DNA of 22,575 nt, taken from JAQUOA01 sp037443785. Lineage in GTDB: Bacteria > Bacteroidota > Ignavibacteria > UBA10030 > UBA8401. Of this stretch, positions 1 to 7,827 are shown one piece after another. The stretch is from assembly GCA_037443785.1 (NCBI GenBank), contig JBBINR010000048.1:1-22575 (forward strand), read 5' to 3'. The position numbers and the translations under genes were made by a program. The number at the start of each line of letters is the position of its first letter. The stretch's first letter is position 1. Below the pieces are notes generated by a model, which ran no database searches, was not told where the DNA came from, and saw only the letters and a program-made list of their open reading frames with translations.

Positions 1-1592
1 ATCAACCCGATACCAACTGATGCGAGCATCAATCCCCATTCAAGGCCAGGCGAATCGTGAAGGGGCAGTGCCATCTTTTCATTGGCACGAGCAAACACTG
101 GTTCTAAGAATTCTTCAAAATAATTATGGCCGCCGAGAATATGCGGAACACCGACATATCCGCCAATGATTGAAAGAACGGCAAGAACGAGAAGCGGAAT
201 CAGCATCGTCTTCGGGGCTTCATGCGGATGAACGTGGTGATGATCGAATCGTTCGTCTCCGAGAAACGTGAGTGACACAAGTCTGAACATATAAAACGCT
301 GTTACACCGGCCGCTAAAACACCAATAACCCACAACCACGGAGCGCCATCGGCAAATGCTTTCCATAAAATTTCATCTTTCGAAAAGAATCCAGACAAGA
401 GTGGAAATCCTGCGATTGCAAATGATCCAATAAGAAATGTTCTAAATGTCCATGGCATGTATTTTTTAAGACCGCCCATTTTCTGAATATCTTGTTCATC
501 ATGCATTGCATGAATGACTGCGCCCGATCCCAAAAAAAGAAGCGCTTTGAAGAATGCGTGAGTCATTACGTGAAATAATCCACCGGCAAATGCGCCGACA
601 CCGCAGCCAAGAAACATATATCCCAACTGACTAACAGTTGAATACGCTAACACTTTTTTAATGTCATTCTGCACAAGACCGATTGCCCCGGCAAAAAATG
701 CCGTCGCTAATCCGATAAACGCAACAATCTCCATCGTTGCAGGTGCGAGCGCAAATAATACCGAACTTCGCGCAACCATGTATATACCAGCCGTGACCAT
801 CGTTGCCGCGTGAATAAGCGCGGAAACAGGCGTTGGACCCGCCATCGCATCCGGCAGCCAAACGAACAATGGAATCTGTGCTGATTTTCCGGTTGCACCA
901 ATGAACATAAACAACGTCATCCACATGATGACGGAGTTCCCTTTTTCGAAAAGTGTGGCTTGCGAAAATACCGATTCGTAATTCAGCGAACCGAATGTTA
1001 CAAACATTAAAAACAGTCCGAGCAAGAAACCAAAATCACCGATGCGATTGACAATAAATGCTTTTTTTGCTGCATCGCCTGTCGTTCCTTTTTCAAAATT
1101 CCTGTCATACCAAAATCCGATGAGCAAGTACGAACACAAACCGACCCCTTCCCATCCGAGAAACATCAACAGGTAATTGTCCGCGAGAACAAGATTGAGC
1201 ATTGCAAAAATAAAAAGATTGAGATATGAAAAGAATCTCCAGAATCCTTTATCGCCGTGCATATAACCAATTGAATACAGATGGATCAAACTTCCTACTC
1301 CGGTAACAATCAAGGTCATCAAAATTGAAAGCTGATCAACTTGATACGACACGTTTGCGGTAAATGAGCCGGCTGAAATCCATGTAAAGAGAGAGATAAC
1401 TTTACCACGTTCCTCCGTCGGAAGCCCGAGCATTTCAAAAAAGATTCCAAGCGCAATAATGAACGAAGCAAACACAGCAATGGTGCCGATACTTCCGACA
1501 ACAGCCTCGCTCTTTATTTTGCGTCCGAGCAATCCGTTAAAAAGAAAACCGACGAGCGGAAATACAACGATAAGAGGTGCAAGTGAGTACAT
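1..1592 (-). CDS. nuoL: NADH-quinone oxidoreductase subunit L (3' truncated)
   Basis: Proton-pumping antiporter-like membrane subunit of respiratory complex I. Translating the minus strand from the ATG at 1592 gives about 530 residues with no stop before the window edge. The C-terminal part (roughly the last 100 residues, including the lateral amphipathic helix typical of NuoL) is therefore outside. Visible NuoL signatures are GWEGVGLCSYLLIGFWY at about residues 146-162, whose glutamate (E148) aligns with the essential E144 of E. coli NuoL; KAFIVNRIGDFGF just after; and a long run of hydrophobic helices. Later segments such as PDAMAGPTPVSALIHAATMV and AYSTVSQLGYMFLG are also characteristic of the family. 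An in-frame TGA upstream limits the start, and no clear Shine-Dalgarno is seen. It follows nuoK by 56 nt and is probably cotranscribed with nuoJK. Confidence 0.97.
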   Translation of the reverse strand, partial: MYSLAPLIVVFPLVGFLFNGLLGRKIKSEAVVGSIGTIAVFASFIIALGIFFEMLGLPTEERGKVISLFTWISAGSFTANVSYQVDQLSILMTLIVTGVGSLIHLYSIGYMHGDKGFWRFFSYLNLFIFAMLNLVLADNYLLMFLGWEGVGLCSYLLIGFWYDRNFEKGTTGDAAKKAFIVNRIGDFGFLLGLFLMFVTFGSLNYESVFSQATLFEKGNSVIMWMTLFMFIGATGKSAQIPLFVWLPDAMAGPTPVSALIHAATMVTAGIYMVARSSVLFALAPATMEIVAFIGLATAFFAGAIGLVQNDIKKVLAYSTVSQLGYMFLGCGVGAFAGGLFHVMTHAFFKALLFLGSGAVIHAMHDEQDIQKMGGLKKYMPWTFRTFLIGSFAIAGFPLLSGFFSKDEILWKAFADGAPWLWVIGVLAAGVTAFYMFRLVSLTFLGDERFDHHHVHPHEAPKTMLIPLLVLAVLSIIGGYVGVPHILGGHNYFEEFLEPVFARANEKMALPLHDSPGLEWGLMLASVGIGL

Positions 1593-1648
1593 TGGATTGT
1601 TAAATTTCGGATTTAAATTTTTAGATTTTTTTCGTCACGATTAAATTT

Positions 1649-1951
1649 TTACCACTTCAAAATATTGAGCTCGTCAACGTTTACCGTTTGTTTATTACGG
1701 AACAATGAAATGATGATCGCAAGACCAACAGCAGCTTCTGCAGCGGCAACAACCATCACAAAGAATACAAGCATCTGTCCTGTTGCATCGCCAAGAAACG
1801 ACGAGTAGGCAACCAGTGTAAGGTTTACGGCGTTTAACATCAACTCAATGGACATGAAAACGACGATAGCATTCCTGCGAACAACGACACCGAGCACACC
1901 GCAGCAAAACATGAACGCCGAAAGTAATAAATAGTTGTTTAACGGAATCAT
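1649..1951 (-). CDS. nuoK: NADH-quinone oxidoreductase subunit K
   Basis: Small three-helix membrane subunit of complex I (MrpC-like) that takes part in proton translocation. The 100-residue length is typical. The two conserved membrane glutamates appear in MSIELMLNAVNL and VAAAEAAVGLAI, matching the key Glu positions of the family. It starts 2 nt after the nuoJ stop, so translation is probably coupled. No separate Shine-Dalgarno is evident. Identification is secure. Confidence 0.97.
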   Translation of the reverse strand: MIPLNNYLLLSAFMFCCGVLGVVVRRNAIVVFMSIELMLNAVNLTLVAYSSFLGDATGQMLVFFVMVVAAAEAAVGLAIIISLFRNKQTVNVDELNILKW

Positions 1952-1953
1952 AA

Positions 1954-2469
1954 TTATTGAATTAATTTTTTCTTTGCGAGAATGACCGCGCCAATAATCG
2001 CAGCAAGCAGTAAGAATGAGGTCACTTCAAACGGGAATAAAAATTTTGTGAATAAAACTTTTCCGAGATATTCCACCGTTCCCATTTCGGCAGCAACGGG
2101 TGATTGTGTCGTATAATTATTTGCACTGCTGAATCCAAGGATATACAACAACTCGGCAAGCAGTGCAACAGAAAATGCAATCCCTAAATACATCCTCAAG
2201 CCAAGATGCTCCCTGAGTCGTTTATCATCACCAAGACTCAACAACATAATAACGAAAATAAACAACACCATGATGGCGCCGGCATAGACCGTAATGTGTA
2301 CTACGGCAATAAATTGTGCATTGAGAGTAAGATAAAGTCCACCGAGACAGAAAAAATTGAGGATTAAATAGAGAGCGCTGTTGACAGGGTTCCGTTGAAG
2401 CAACATCATCACAGCAGAAAATACTGATACTGCAGCGAGTCCATAAAAAACACTTTGTTCAAACGACAT
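1954..2469 (-). CDS. nuoJ: NADH-quinone oxidoreductase subunit J
   Basis: Membrane subunit of complex I (ND6-like). The 171-residue protein has about five hydrophobic helices and the family segment VVHITVYAGAIMVLFIFVIM, whose VYAGAIMVLF core is diagnostic of NuoJ. It is the first gene of the visible nuo cluster. Upstream, instead of nuoI, is a 174-nt gap with a promoter-like element (2514-2544) and the terminator of the preceding peptidase gene. This suggests that nuoJKL(MN) is transcribed separately from the peripheral-arm genes. Only a weak GAAGA precedes the ATG. Confidence 0.96.
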   Translation of the reverse strand: MSFEQSVFYGLAAVSVFSAVMMLLQRNPVNSALYLILNFFCLGGLYLTLNAQFIAVVHITVYAGAIMVLFIFVIMLLSLGDDKRLREHLGLRMYLGIAFSVALLAELLYILGFSSANNYTTQSPVAAEMGTVEYLGKVLFTKFLFPFEVTSFLLLAAIIGAVILAKKKLIQ

Positions 2470-2513
2470 TCTTCAATCTGATTAAGTGAAAGTGATTGTT
2501 AAAAAATAACGCA

Positions 2514-2544
2514 TAAATATACGAGCTATTTGCGAAAGTTCAAA
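2514..2544 (-). promoter_or_regulatory. Putative promoter of nuoJKL
   Basis: On the minus strand TTTG (2544-2541), a 19-nt spacer, then TATATTTA (2521-2514). This resembles the TTTG / TAnnTTTG promoter of Bacteroidota. Transcription would begin about 38-40 nt before the nuoJ ATG. The assignment is by pattern only. Confidence 0.45.
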
Positions 2545-2604
2545 GATGAAAATTCGTTTTTAGAGAGGCTTCACACATTGAAAGTTGGAACACCTTAAAA
2601 AAGT

Positions 2605-2632
2605 AAAAGCCCGAATTTTCTTTCGGGCTTTT
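2605..2632 (-). terminator. Intrinsic terminator after the M16 peptidase pair
   Basis: Perfect 11-bp inverted repeat AAAAGCCCGAA / TTCGGGCTTTT with a 6-nt loop. On the minus strand it follows the M16 gene stop (2644) by about 11 nt and is followed by further T residues. The A/T flanks on both sides could allow function in either direction, but no plus-strand gene precedes it. It separates the peptidase unit from nuoJ. Confidence 0.85.
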
Positions 2633-2643
2633 TTCCATCGATG

Positions 2644-4098
2644 TTACAACTTTGGCATCGGTCCAAGAACATCGGCCGGAACCATGTTGATGATCTTCCC
2701 GACTTTCGTTTCTTTCAACCCTTTTTCGACTTTTGTTTTGTCGCCAATGATAATAATAGCAAGGTCATCCGTATCGATGTATTTTTTTGCAACACGACGA
2801 ACATCGTCTTTCTTTACCGAAAGAACTTTTCTAATATAGTTGTTAAAATAATCGTCCGGAAGATTATACAGTACCATTTCAACTAACTGCCCCGCAATCG
2901 AAGATACGTTGCTGAAATTATCCGGATAACCGAGGGCGATGAAATTTTTTGCCCGTTCCAATTCCACGTCGGAAACAGGTTTCGAAATTCCGTTGAGTTC
3001 TTTCATAAATTTGATTACTGCTTTGTCGGTGACATCCGTTTGCACATCCGATGACGCTACAAATGGACCTGGCAAAGGGCGAAACGCAAATCCCGAGCCA
3101 GCGCCGTATGAATAGCCATGTTCTTCCCGCAAGTTATTGTTCAAACGCGACGTGAAGGAACCGCCGAGGATTGTGTTCATCACAAGCAGTGGGAAATAAT
3201 CTTCCGAAAGACGATCGGTTCCAATCCGGCAAATTCTGATGACTGATTGGGCGGCTTCGGGTTTGTCTATTAAGTAAATTTTTCGATCGCTGACCTGTTT
3301 TGCTGAGGGAATGGAAATTGTTGGAACATCTCTTTTTTCCCATCCGCTCAAAGCCGTTTCCAGTTTAGAAACAATTTCCGCTGCCTTGACGTCTCCGACG
3401 ACAATAATAAAGGAATTGTTCGGCCGGTAGTAGGTTGAATAGAAATTTTTCAGATCATCGACTGTAAAAGATTTTAAAGTCGTTTCGTTTCCTATTGTGG
3501 TTCGACCATAAGGATGATCCTTTCCATAAACAAGACTTGACGTTGCGGCCGCAGCAATTGCTCTTGGTTGATCATACGCTTGCAACAATGAAGTCAAATA
3601 TTGTTTCTGAAGTCGATCGAGTTCTTTCTGAGGAAAATCGGGATGAAGCAAAATATCGGAGAACAATTTCAACGATTCATCGAATTTTGAAACCGTTGAA
3701 CGCATCGAAACACCTGACGTGTGCATTCCCCCGCTGACGCTGATCGACGTACCAAGAAAATCAATCGCATCGGAAAGTTCGAGAGATGATTTCCCTGCCG
3801 CCCCTTCATCCATCATATTCGCCGTCATCCCTGCTAATCCTAATTTGTCTGGCATTTCGTTCACACTTCCCGCTTTGATCACAAGATTCACTTGGACAAT
3901 CGGTACTTCGTGCTTTTCATAGACAATAACCGGCACACCATTTTTCAAAACAAATTTCTGTACAGGGTTCATCTTCACCGACGGAGTTGGGCCGAGTACC
4001 GGCGGTTTTGTCCGATCCGGACCTTGCGCAGAGAGAATAATGAAACAAGTAAATATCAATAGTGTTACTTTTTTCATAATTTGATTTTCAGTTTTCAT
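2644..4098 (-). CDS. M16 family peptidase subunit, zinc site lost
   Basis: Secreted or periplasmic M16 (insulinase/pitrilysin-like) protein of 484 residues with the two-lobed M16 layout. The N-terminus is a signal peptide (basic start, hydrophobic stretch to about residue 24, SAQ). Where an active member has HxxEH, this protein reads G90-M-T-A93-N94, so zinc cannot be bound. The second lobe carries R324 and Y331 in LREEHGYSYG, which look like the Arg/Tyr pair that the non-zinc subunit of heteromeric M16B peptidases gives to the active site. It starts 1 nt after the catalytic partner gene, with GGAGG 9 nt before the ATG at 4098; an inner ATG (4077) has no Shine-Dalgarno. I infer a heterodimer with the preceding gene product. 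The substrate is unknown. Confidence 0.93.
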   Translation of the reverse strand: MKTENQIMKKVTLLIFTCFIILSAQGPDRTKPPVLGPTPSVKMNPVQKFVLKNGVPVIVYEKHEVPIVQVNLVIKAGSVNEMPDKLGLAGMTANMMDEGAAGKSSLELSDAIDFLGTSISVSGGMHTSGVSMRSTVSKFDESLKLFSDILLHPDFPQKELDRLQKQYLTSLLQAYDQPRAIAAAATSSLVYGKDHPYGRTTIGNETTLKSFTVDDLKNFYSTYYRPNNSFIIVVGDVKAAEIVSKLETALSGWEKRDVPTISIPSAKQVSDRKIYLIDKPEAAQSVIRICRIGTDRLSEDYFPLLVMNTILGGSFTSRLNNNLREEHGYSYGAGSGFAFRPLPGPFVASSDVQTDVTDKAVIKFMKELNGISKPVSDVELERAKNFIALGYPDNFSNVSSIAGQLVEMVLYNLPDDYFNNYIRKVLSVKKDDVRRVAKKYIDTDDLAIIIIGDKTKVEKGLKETKVGKIINMVPADVLGPMPKL

Positions 4099-4099
4099 G

Positions 4100-5479
4100 T
4101 TATTTGCCCTCCGTGCTAACTACGGGTGAATTTTTTGCGGCAAGTTCCGTTTTCCCTTTTGGAACAACACTCAACACAACACGTCCGTCGTCTTTCAAAT
4201 AAGTTTTTGCAATCTGTGAAATATCCTGTGGATCGATTGCAAAATAACGAGCAAGATCTTCGTTAAAGTAATCCGGATTGCCGGTCGAATAGAAATAACT
4301 GTTCAACAAATCGGCTTTGCCGCCAAAACTTCCGATGTTCTCCAATCGATTGAGAAAACTTGCTTCATATTGATTTCGCGCGCGTTCAAGTTCTCGAATT
4401 TCCGGAGCTTCATTCTTTACTTTGTTGATTTCTTCGTGAATCACCGTTTCAATTTCATCAAGCGTATGTCCGGTTCGAGCAGTTGCAACAATGACAAATT
4501 CAGAAATAATTCTCGCCGACTGTTGATAGGCGGAAACGTCTTGGGCGATCTGCATTTCATACACCAATTTCTTATAGAGCCGTGAATTTTTCCCACCCGC
4601 AAGAACACTCGATAAAAGATCAAGCTCTGCATCACCGGGAGATAACGATGGCGGCGTAATCCATGCCATGTAGAGCCGCGGAAGTTGTACACGATCTTCA
4701 ATTGACAATCGTTTTTCTTCATTCACCACAGGAATTGTTCTATCTTGTTGCGGAACAGGTTTTCCCATCGGAATATCGCCGAACCATTTTTCTACCAATG
4801 CTTTTGTTTTTTCAACATCAATATCGCCGGCAATAGAGAGACTTGCATTATTTGGTGCATAATACAATCTGAAAAAATCTTTCACATCATTAAGCGATGC
4901 TGCGGAAAGATCGGCCATGCTTCCAATGGTCGGCCAGTGATATGGATGACCCGCGGGAAACAACGCGTCGTCCAACATCAGATCCGCGTAACCGTACGGA
5001 CGGTTTTCGTACGATTGACGGCGTTCATTTTTTACTACATCGCGCTGGCCATCTAATTTTGCCTGTGTCATATTATCGACAAGAAATCCCATTCGATCCG
5101 AATCTAAATACAATGCAAGTTCCAATGCATTGTTTGGAATATCTTCAAAATAATTTGTGCGGTCGTTGTTGGTTGATCCGTTATTGTTGCCGCCGGCTGC
5201 TTCGAGCCATTGGTCAAATTTCCCTTCCGGAACGTTTTTCGATCCTTCAAACATTAGGTGCTCAAATAAATGCGCAAAGCCGGTACGTCCCGGTTTTTCA
5301 TAACCGGATCCGACATGATACCATGTACTCACCGTAACCGTCGGCGTAGTTTTGTCGACATGAAGGATCACGTTTAATCCGTTTTTAAGCGTGAAGCGTT
5401 CGTACGGAACAGAAATCCGCACGCTCTGCGCCACCATTATGGCAGTACAGAATAACGAAAGAAGAAATAGCTTCTTCAT
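4100..5479 (-). CDS. M16 family zinc metallopeptidase, catalytic subunit
   Basis: Exported zinc peptidase of the M16B group, likely degrading peptides in the periplasm together with the zinc-less partner encoded downstream. Counting from an upstream ATG at 5497, the inverted zinc motif is H76-L-F-E79-H80 and the third ligand is E158 in KNERRQSYENRPYG, about 78 residues later, as usual for the family. I place the start at the ATG at 5479 (six residues shorter), because AAAGGAG (5491-5485) sits 5 nt before it and the protein then begins with a clean signal peptide, MKKLFLLSLFCTAIMVAQS. The gene has a leader of about 80 nt and a plausible promoter at 5566-5596. Catalytic residues appear intact. 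Confidence 0.94.
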   Translation of the reverse strand: MKKLFLLSLFCTAIMVAQSVRISVPYERFTLKNGLNVILHVDKTTPTVTVSTWYHVGSGYEKPGRTGFAHLFEHLMFEGSKNVPEGKFDQWLEAAGGNNNGSTNNDRTNYFEDIPNNALELALYLDSDRMGFLVDNMTQAKLDGQRDVVKNERRQSYENRPYGYADLMLDDALFPAGHPYHWPTIGSMADLSAASLNDVKDFFRLYYAPNNASLSIAGDIDVEKTKALVEKWFGDIPMGKPVPQQDRTIPVVNEEKRLSIEDRVQLPRLYMAWITPPSLSPGDAELDLLSSVLAGGKNSRLYKKLVYEMQIAQDVSAYQQSARIISEFVIVATARTGHTLDEIETVIHEEINKVKNEAPEIRELERARNQYEASFLNRLENIGSFGGKADLLNSYFYSTGNPDYFNEDLARYFAIDPQDISQIAKTYLKDDGRVVLSVVPKGKTELAAKNSPVVSTEGK

Positions 5480-5484
5480 TGGTT

Positions 5485-5491
5485 CTCCTTT
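5485..5491 (-). promoter_or_regulatory. Shine-Dalgarno that sets the M16 catalytic subunit start
   Basis: AAAGGAG on the minus strand, 5 nt before the ATG at 5479. It lies inside the longer reading frame that begins at 5497, which shows that the shorter start is the real one. Confidence 0.75.
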
Positions 5492-5565
5492 GATCATTAA
5501 GAATTATTATAGAAATTTTATCAAGGTGGAGGTCGGTCAAGCAAAAAGATCGTATAATTTTGAAG

Positions 5566-5596
5566 TCAATCTATTATAATTTGAACTAAAATCAAA
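5566..5596 (-). promoter_or_regulatory. Putative promoter of the M16 peptidase pair
   Basis: Minus-strand TTTG (5596-5593), 19-nt spacer, TAGATTGA (5573-5566). It fits the same TTTG-N19/20-TAnnTT pattern as the other candidates here, but the -7 part is a weaker match. The leader would be about 80 nt. Confidence 0.3.
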
Positions 5597-5613
5597 TTGA
5601 CGATTGACAAGAT

Positions 5614-6675
5614 TCAAAATCCCAAATCCATCTGGTTACTGGAATTATTTTGGAACTTATCGACCGATAAATTCCGATGTATTTTGTTGATGCCAATTTT
5701 TTCGCAGGTAAGGTCGAATAGTTGCGAGATCGAATCAGCAATTTCACCCGTACCGCTCATGCGTTTCCCGAATTGCGAACTGCTCATCTTCCCTTCGCGG
5801 ACTTCTTTAATTCTATTAATGACCTTTGCAGCGCGATCGGGATATGCCCGGTTAAGCCACTCAACAAACAGATCATTGACAGCCATCGGTAAACGAAGCA
5901 TAATCCAATAGGCACCGGTTGCCCCATGTTCACGCGCTCGTTTTAAAATTGCGGGAATCTCGCTGTCATTGAGTCCGGGAATAATCGGGGCCACATTCAC
6001 AGAAACGGGAATTCCCGCCTTTGCCAACTCGTGGATTGCTTTCAAACGCATTTCGGGCGTCGAGGTCCGGGGTTCCATTTTACTGTGAAGTTTTTTGTCG
6101 AGCGTCGTCATGGTCATTGTGCATCCCGCAAGATTTTGTTCGGCAAGTTTGGAAAGAATATCAATATCACGGGTAACGAGATAATTTTTTGTTATGAGGT
6201 CAACGGGATTTTTATATTTCAAAAATACTTCCAGGCATTTTCTGGTCAATTGCAGTTTCTGTTCAATCGGCTGATAGCAATCCGTATTGCCGGCAAGAGC
6301 AACCGTCTGCGGTTTCCATGATTTTTTCCTGAATTCTTTTTCGAGCAGCAAGTGAATGTCGGACTTCACCATGATCTTTGTTTCAAAATCCAATCCGGCA
6401 GAAAATCCAAGATACTCGTGTGACGGGCGGGCGTAACAATAAATACAGCCATGCTCGCAGCCGCGGTACGGATTCAAATCAAAGGCAAACGGAAGATCGG
6501 GACTGGAATTTTTTGCGAGCGGAGTTTTTGTGGTATCACGGAAATATTGTGTAACAATTTTTTTCTTGTCGTCTCGATATTCGCTCTCTTCAATCAATTC
6601 ATAATGATACGCTTCAAACCGATTTTTCGGGTTTGATGCAGTTCCCCTCCCTTTGATGTTGGATTGAGCGTTCAT
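5614..6675 (-). CDS. PA0069-family radical SAM protein
   Basis: Cytosolic iron-sulfur protein related to spore photoproduct lyase and the PA0069/Rv2578c family, whose reaction is not established. The radical SAM cluster motif is C-x3-C-x2-C in RGCEHGCIYCYARPSHEYLG (cysteines 83, 87 and 90 counted from an alternative GTG start). The N-terminal KGRGTASNPKNRFE block is the family's usual beginning. A GTG at 6705 would add ten residues and overlap phoR by 11 nt. The ATG at 6675 starts just before the conserved block and is preferred, although neither start has a good Shine-Dalgarno. It lies 19 nt after phoR and is probably cotranscribed with it. The C-terminal tail of about 30 residues after the last helix looks variable. 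Confidence 0.88.
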   Translation of the reverse strand: MNAQSNIKGRGTASNPKNRFEAYHYELIEESEYRDDKKKIVTQYFRDTTKTPLAKNSSPDLPFAFDLNPYRGCEHGCIYCYARPSHEYLGFSAGLDFETKIMVKSDIHLLLEKEFRKKSWKPQTVALAGNTDCYQPIEQKLQLTRKCLEVFLKYKNPVDLITKNYLVTRDIDILSKLAEQNLAGCTMTMTTLDKKLHSKMEPRTSTPEMRLKAIHELAKAGIPVSVNVAPIIPGLNDSEIPAILKRAREHGATGAYWIMLRLPMAVNDLFVEWLNRAYPDRAAKVINRIKEVREGKMSSSQFGKRMSGTGEIADSISQLFDLTCEKIGINKIHRNLSVDKFQNNSSNQMDLGF

Positions 6676-6694
6676 TGGTACAGGCAGTACGTGT

Positions 6695-7711
6695 TTACCC
6701 CACACTTTTCTTCATGACTGAAAATATAAACTTTGTTCCCGTCCCGATTTCGCTCTCAACGTGAACCTCGGAATGGTGCGCTTCGACAATATGCTTAACA
6801 ATGGCAAGGCCCAATCCTGTTCCCCCAACATCGCGGGAACGATCTTTATCAACGCGATAAAACCGCTCAAAGATCCTTGAAAGATGCTGCGGAGCAATAC
6901 CAATACCGGTATCTTCAACATACACTTGTACCCGGTCATTCAGATCATTAAACCTGACCGCCACGGTGCTGTTTGGTTCAGAATATTTGATGGCATTATC
7001 GATCAGGTTAACCATAACCTGTCGCAAACGTTCCCGGTCTCCATAAACATCGATCTGCTTTTCCGTTGTTCCGACAATGGAAAGCGAAATACTTCGTTGC
7101 TCTGCCGACGTCTGCATGTCAGCAACGATTGATTTTAAGAACGCGACAATATCGAAAAACCGGAAACGCAATTTCATTTCGCCGGATTGAATGCGTGAAA
7201 TATCGATCAATTCCGACAGCAGTTCGTTCAAGCGCTCGATATTGTTCAACGCCTTTTGTAAAAAATTTCGATTCACTTTTTTATCATCCACGGCACCATG
7301 CAGCAACGTTTCAATCAAGCCTTGAGTTGAAAAAATCGGCGTTCTCAATTCGTGCGAAACATTTCCGAGGAATTCCGACCGAACTTGTTCCAGCTTTTTC
7401 ATCTGCGCAATATCGGCATGAAAAGAATCGAGCATCGTGTTGATAGAATCCGATAGGATTTGTAATTCGTTCGATGAATAGACTGACGCGCGGTGCAAAG
7501 AATTTTTATCTTTCTGCGCGGAAATCACCGATTGAATTTTTTGGATCGGACGATACACAAAAACATAAATTGCAAGCGCCGAAAGCGTCATCGAACTGGC
7601 AAGAATTGTTGCCGCGATAATTGGAGAATGCAAGAAAAAAAACATTGCCACAATTCCGCCAATGGAGGCAGCAACAATCGCAAACAATAATTGAATTTTA
7701 AGTGAATACAT
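6695..7711 (-). CDS. phoR: PhoR-like sensor histidine kinase
   Basis: Membrane histidine kinase expected to phosphorylate the PhoB-like regulator encoded upstream. Layout of the 338 residues: two adjacent transmembrane segments (about 7-26 and 31-52) with almost no periplasmic loop; HAMP-like linker (53-105); DHp with H120 in SHELRTP; then the ATPase domain with N box (NLIDNAIKYS), G1 (DTGIGIA), F box (FERFYRVDKDRSR) and G2 (GGTGLGLAIVKHIV). It has neither a periplasmic sensor nor a PAS domain, so the input is probably sensed in the membrane or through a partner such as PhoU/Pst (inference). A terminator lies between phoB and this gene. A TATCTTTT element ends exactly 5 nt before the ATG and no Shine-Dalgarno is present, so it may be expressed separately and without a leader. 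Confidence 0.9.
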   Translation of the reverse strand: MYSLKIQLLFAIVAASIGGIVAMFFFLHSPIIAATILASSMTLSALAIYVFVYRPIQKIQSVISAQKDKNSLHRASVYSSNELQILSDSINTMLDSFHADIAQMKKLEQVRSEFLGNVSHELRTPIFSTQGLIETLLHGAVDDKKVNRNFLQKALNNIERLNELLSELIDISRIQSGEMKLRFRFFDIVAFLKSIVADMQTSAEQRSISLSIVGTTEKQIDVYGDRERLRQVMVNLIDNAIKYSEPNSTVAVRFNDLNDRVQVYVEDTGIGIAPQHLSRIFERFYRVDKDRSRDVGGTGLGLAIVKHIVEAHHSEVHVESEIGTGTKFIFSVMKKSVG

Positions 7712-7716
7712 TGGTA

Positions 7717-7724
7717 AAAAGATA
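7717..7724 (-). promoter_or_regulatory. Putative -7 element of phoR
   Basis: Minus-strand TATCTTTT, separated from the phoR ATG by 5 nt (TACCA). It matches TAnnTTTG in 7 of 8 positions counting the free bases. No TTTG is found 19-21 nt upstream, so the call is weaker than for nusB or lpxL. The terminator just upstream makes an independent phoR promoter likely. Confidence 0.3.
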
Positions 7725-7773
7725 CGAGTTTATAGTGAAATTTCCTTCAGTTCAATTTTAAATTTTTAAAATA

Positions 7774-7803
7774 AAAAACCCTTCCGTAAAGCGAAGGGTT
7801 TTT
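7774..7803 (-). terminator. Intrinsic terminator between phoB and phoR
   Basis: Perfect 11-bp inverted repeat AAAAACCCTTC / GAAGGGTTTTT with an 8-nt loop (CGTAAAGC). On the minus strand the hairpin is followed by a run of six T. It starts 24 nt after the phoB stop and lies upstream of phoR in the same direction, so it would end or attenuate phoB transcripts before the kinase gene. Confidence 0.85.
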
Positions 7804-7827
7804 GACAGTCAAACGATATCGATAAAT

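Noticed and set aside
4897..5337. Plus-strand open frame of 146 codons
   Set aside because: Lies wholly antisense to the conserved M16 catalytic subunit; Arg/Cys-rich composition, with no family resemblance and no ribosome site seen.
5480..5497. Longer start of the M16 catalytic subunit at 5497
   Set aside because: The Shine-Dalgarno AAAGGAG lies inside this extension and serves the ATG at 5479.
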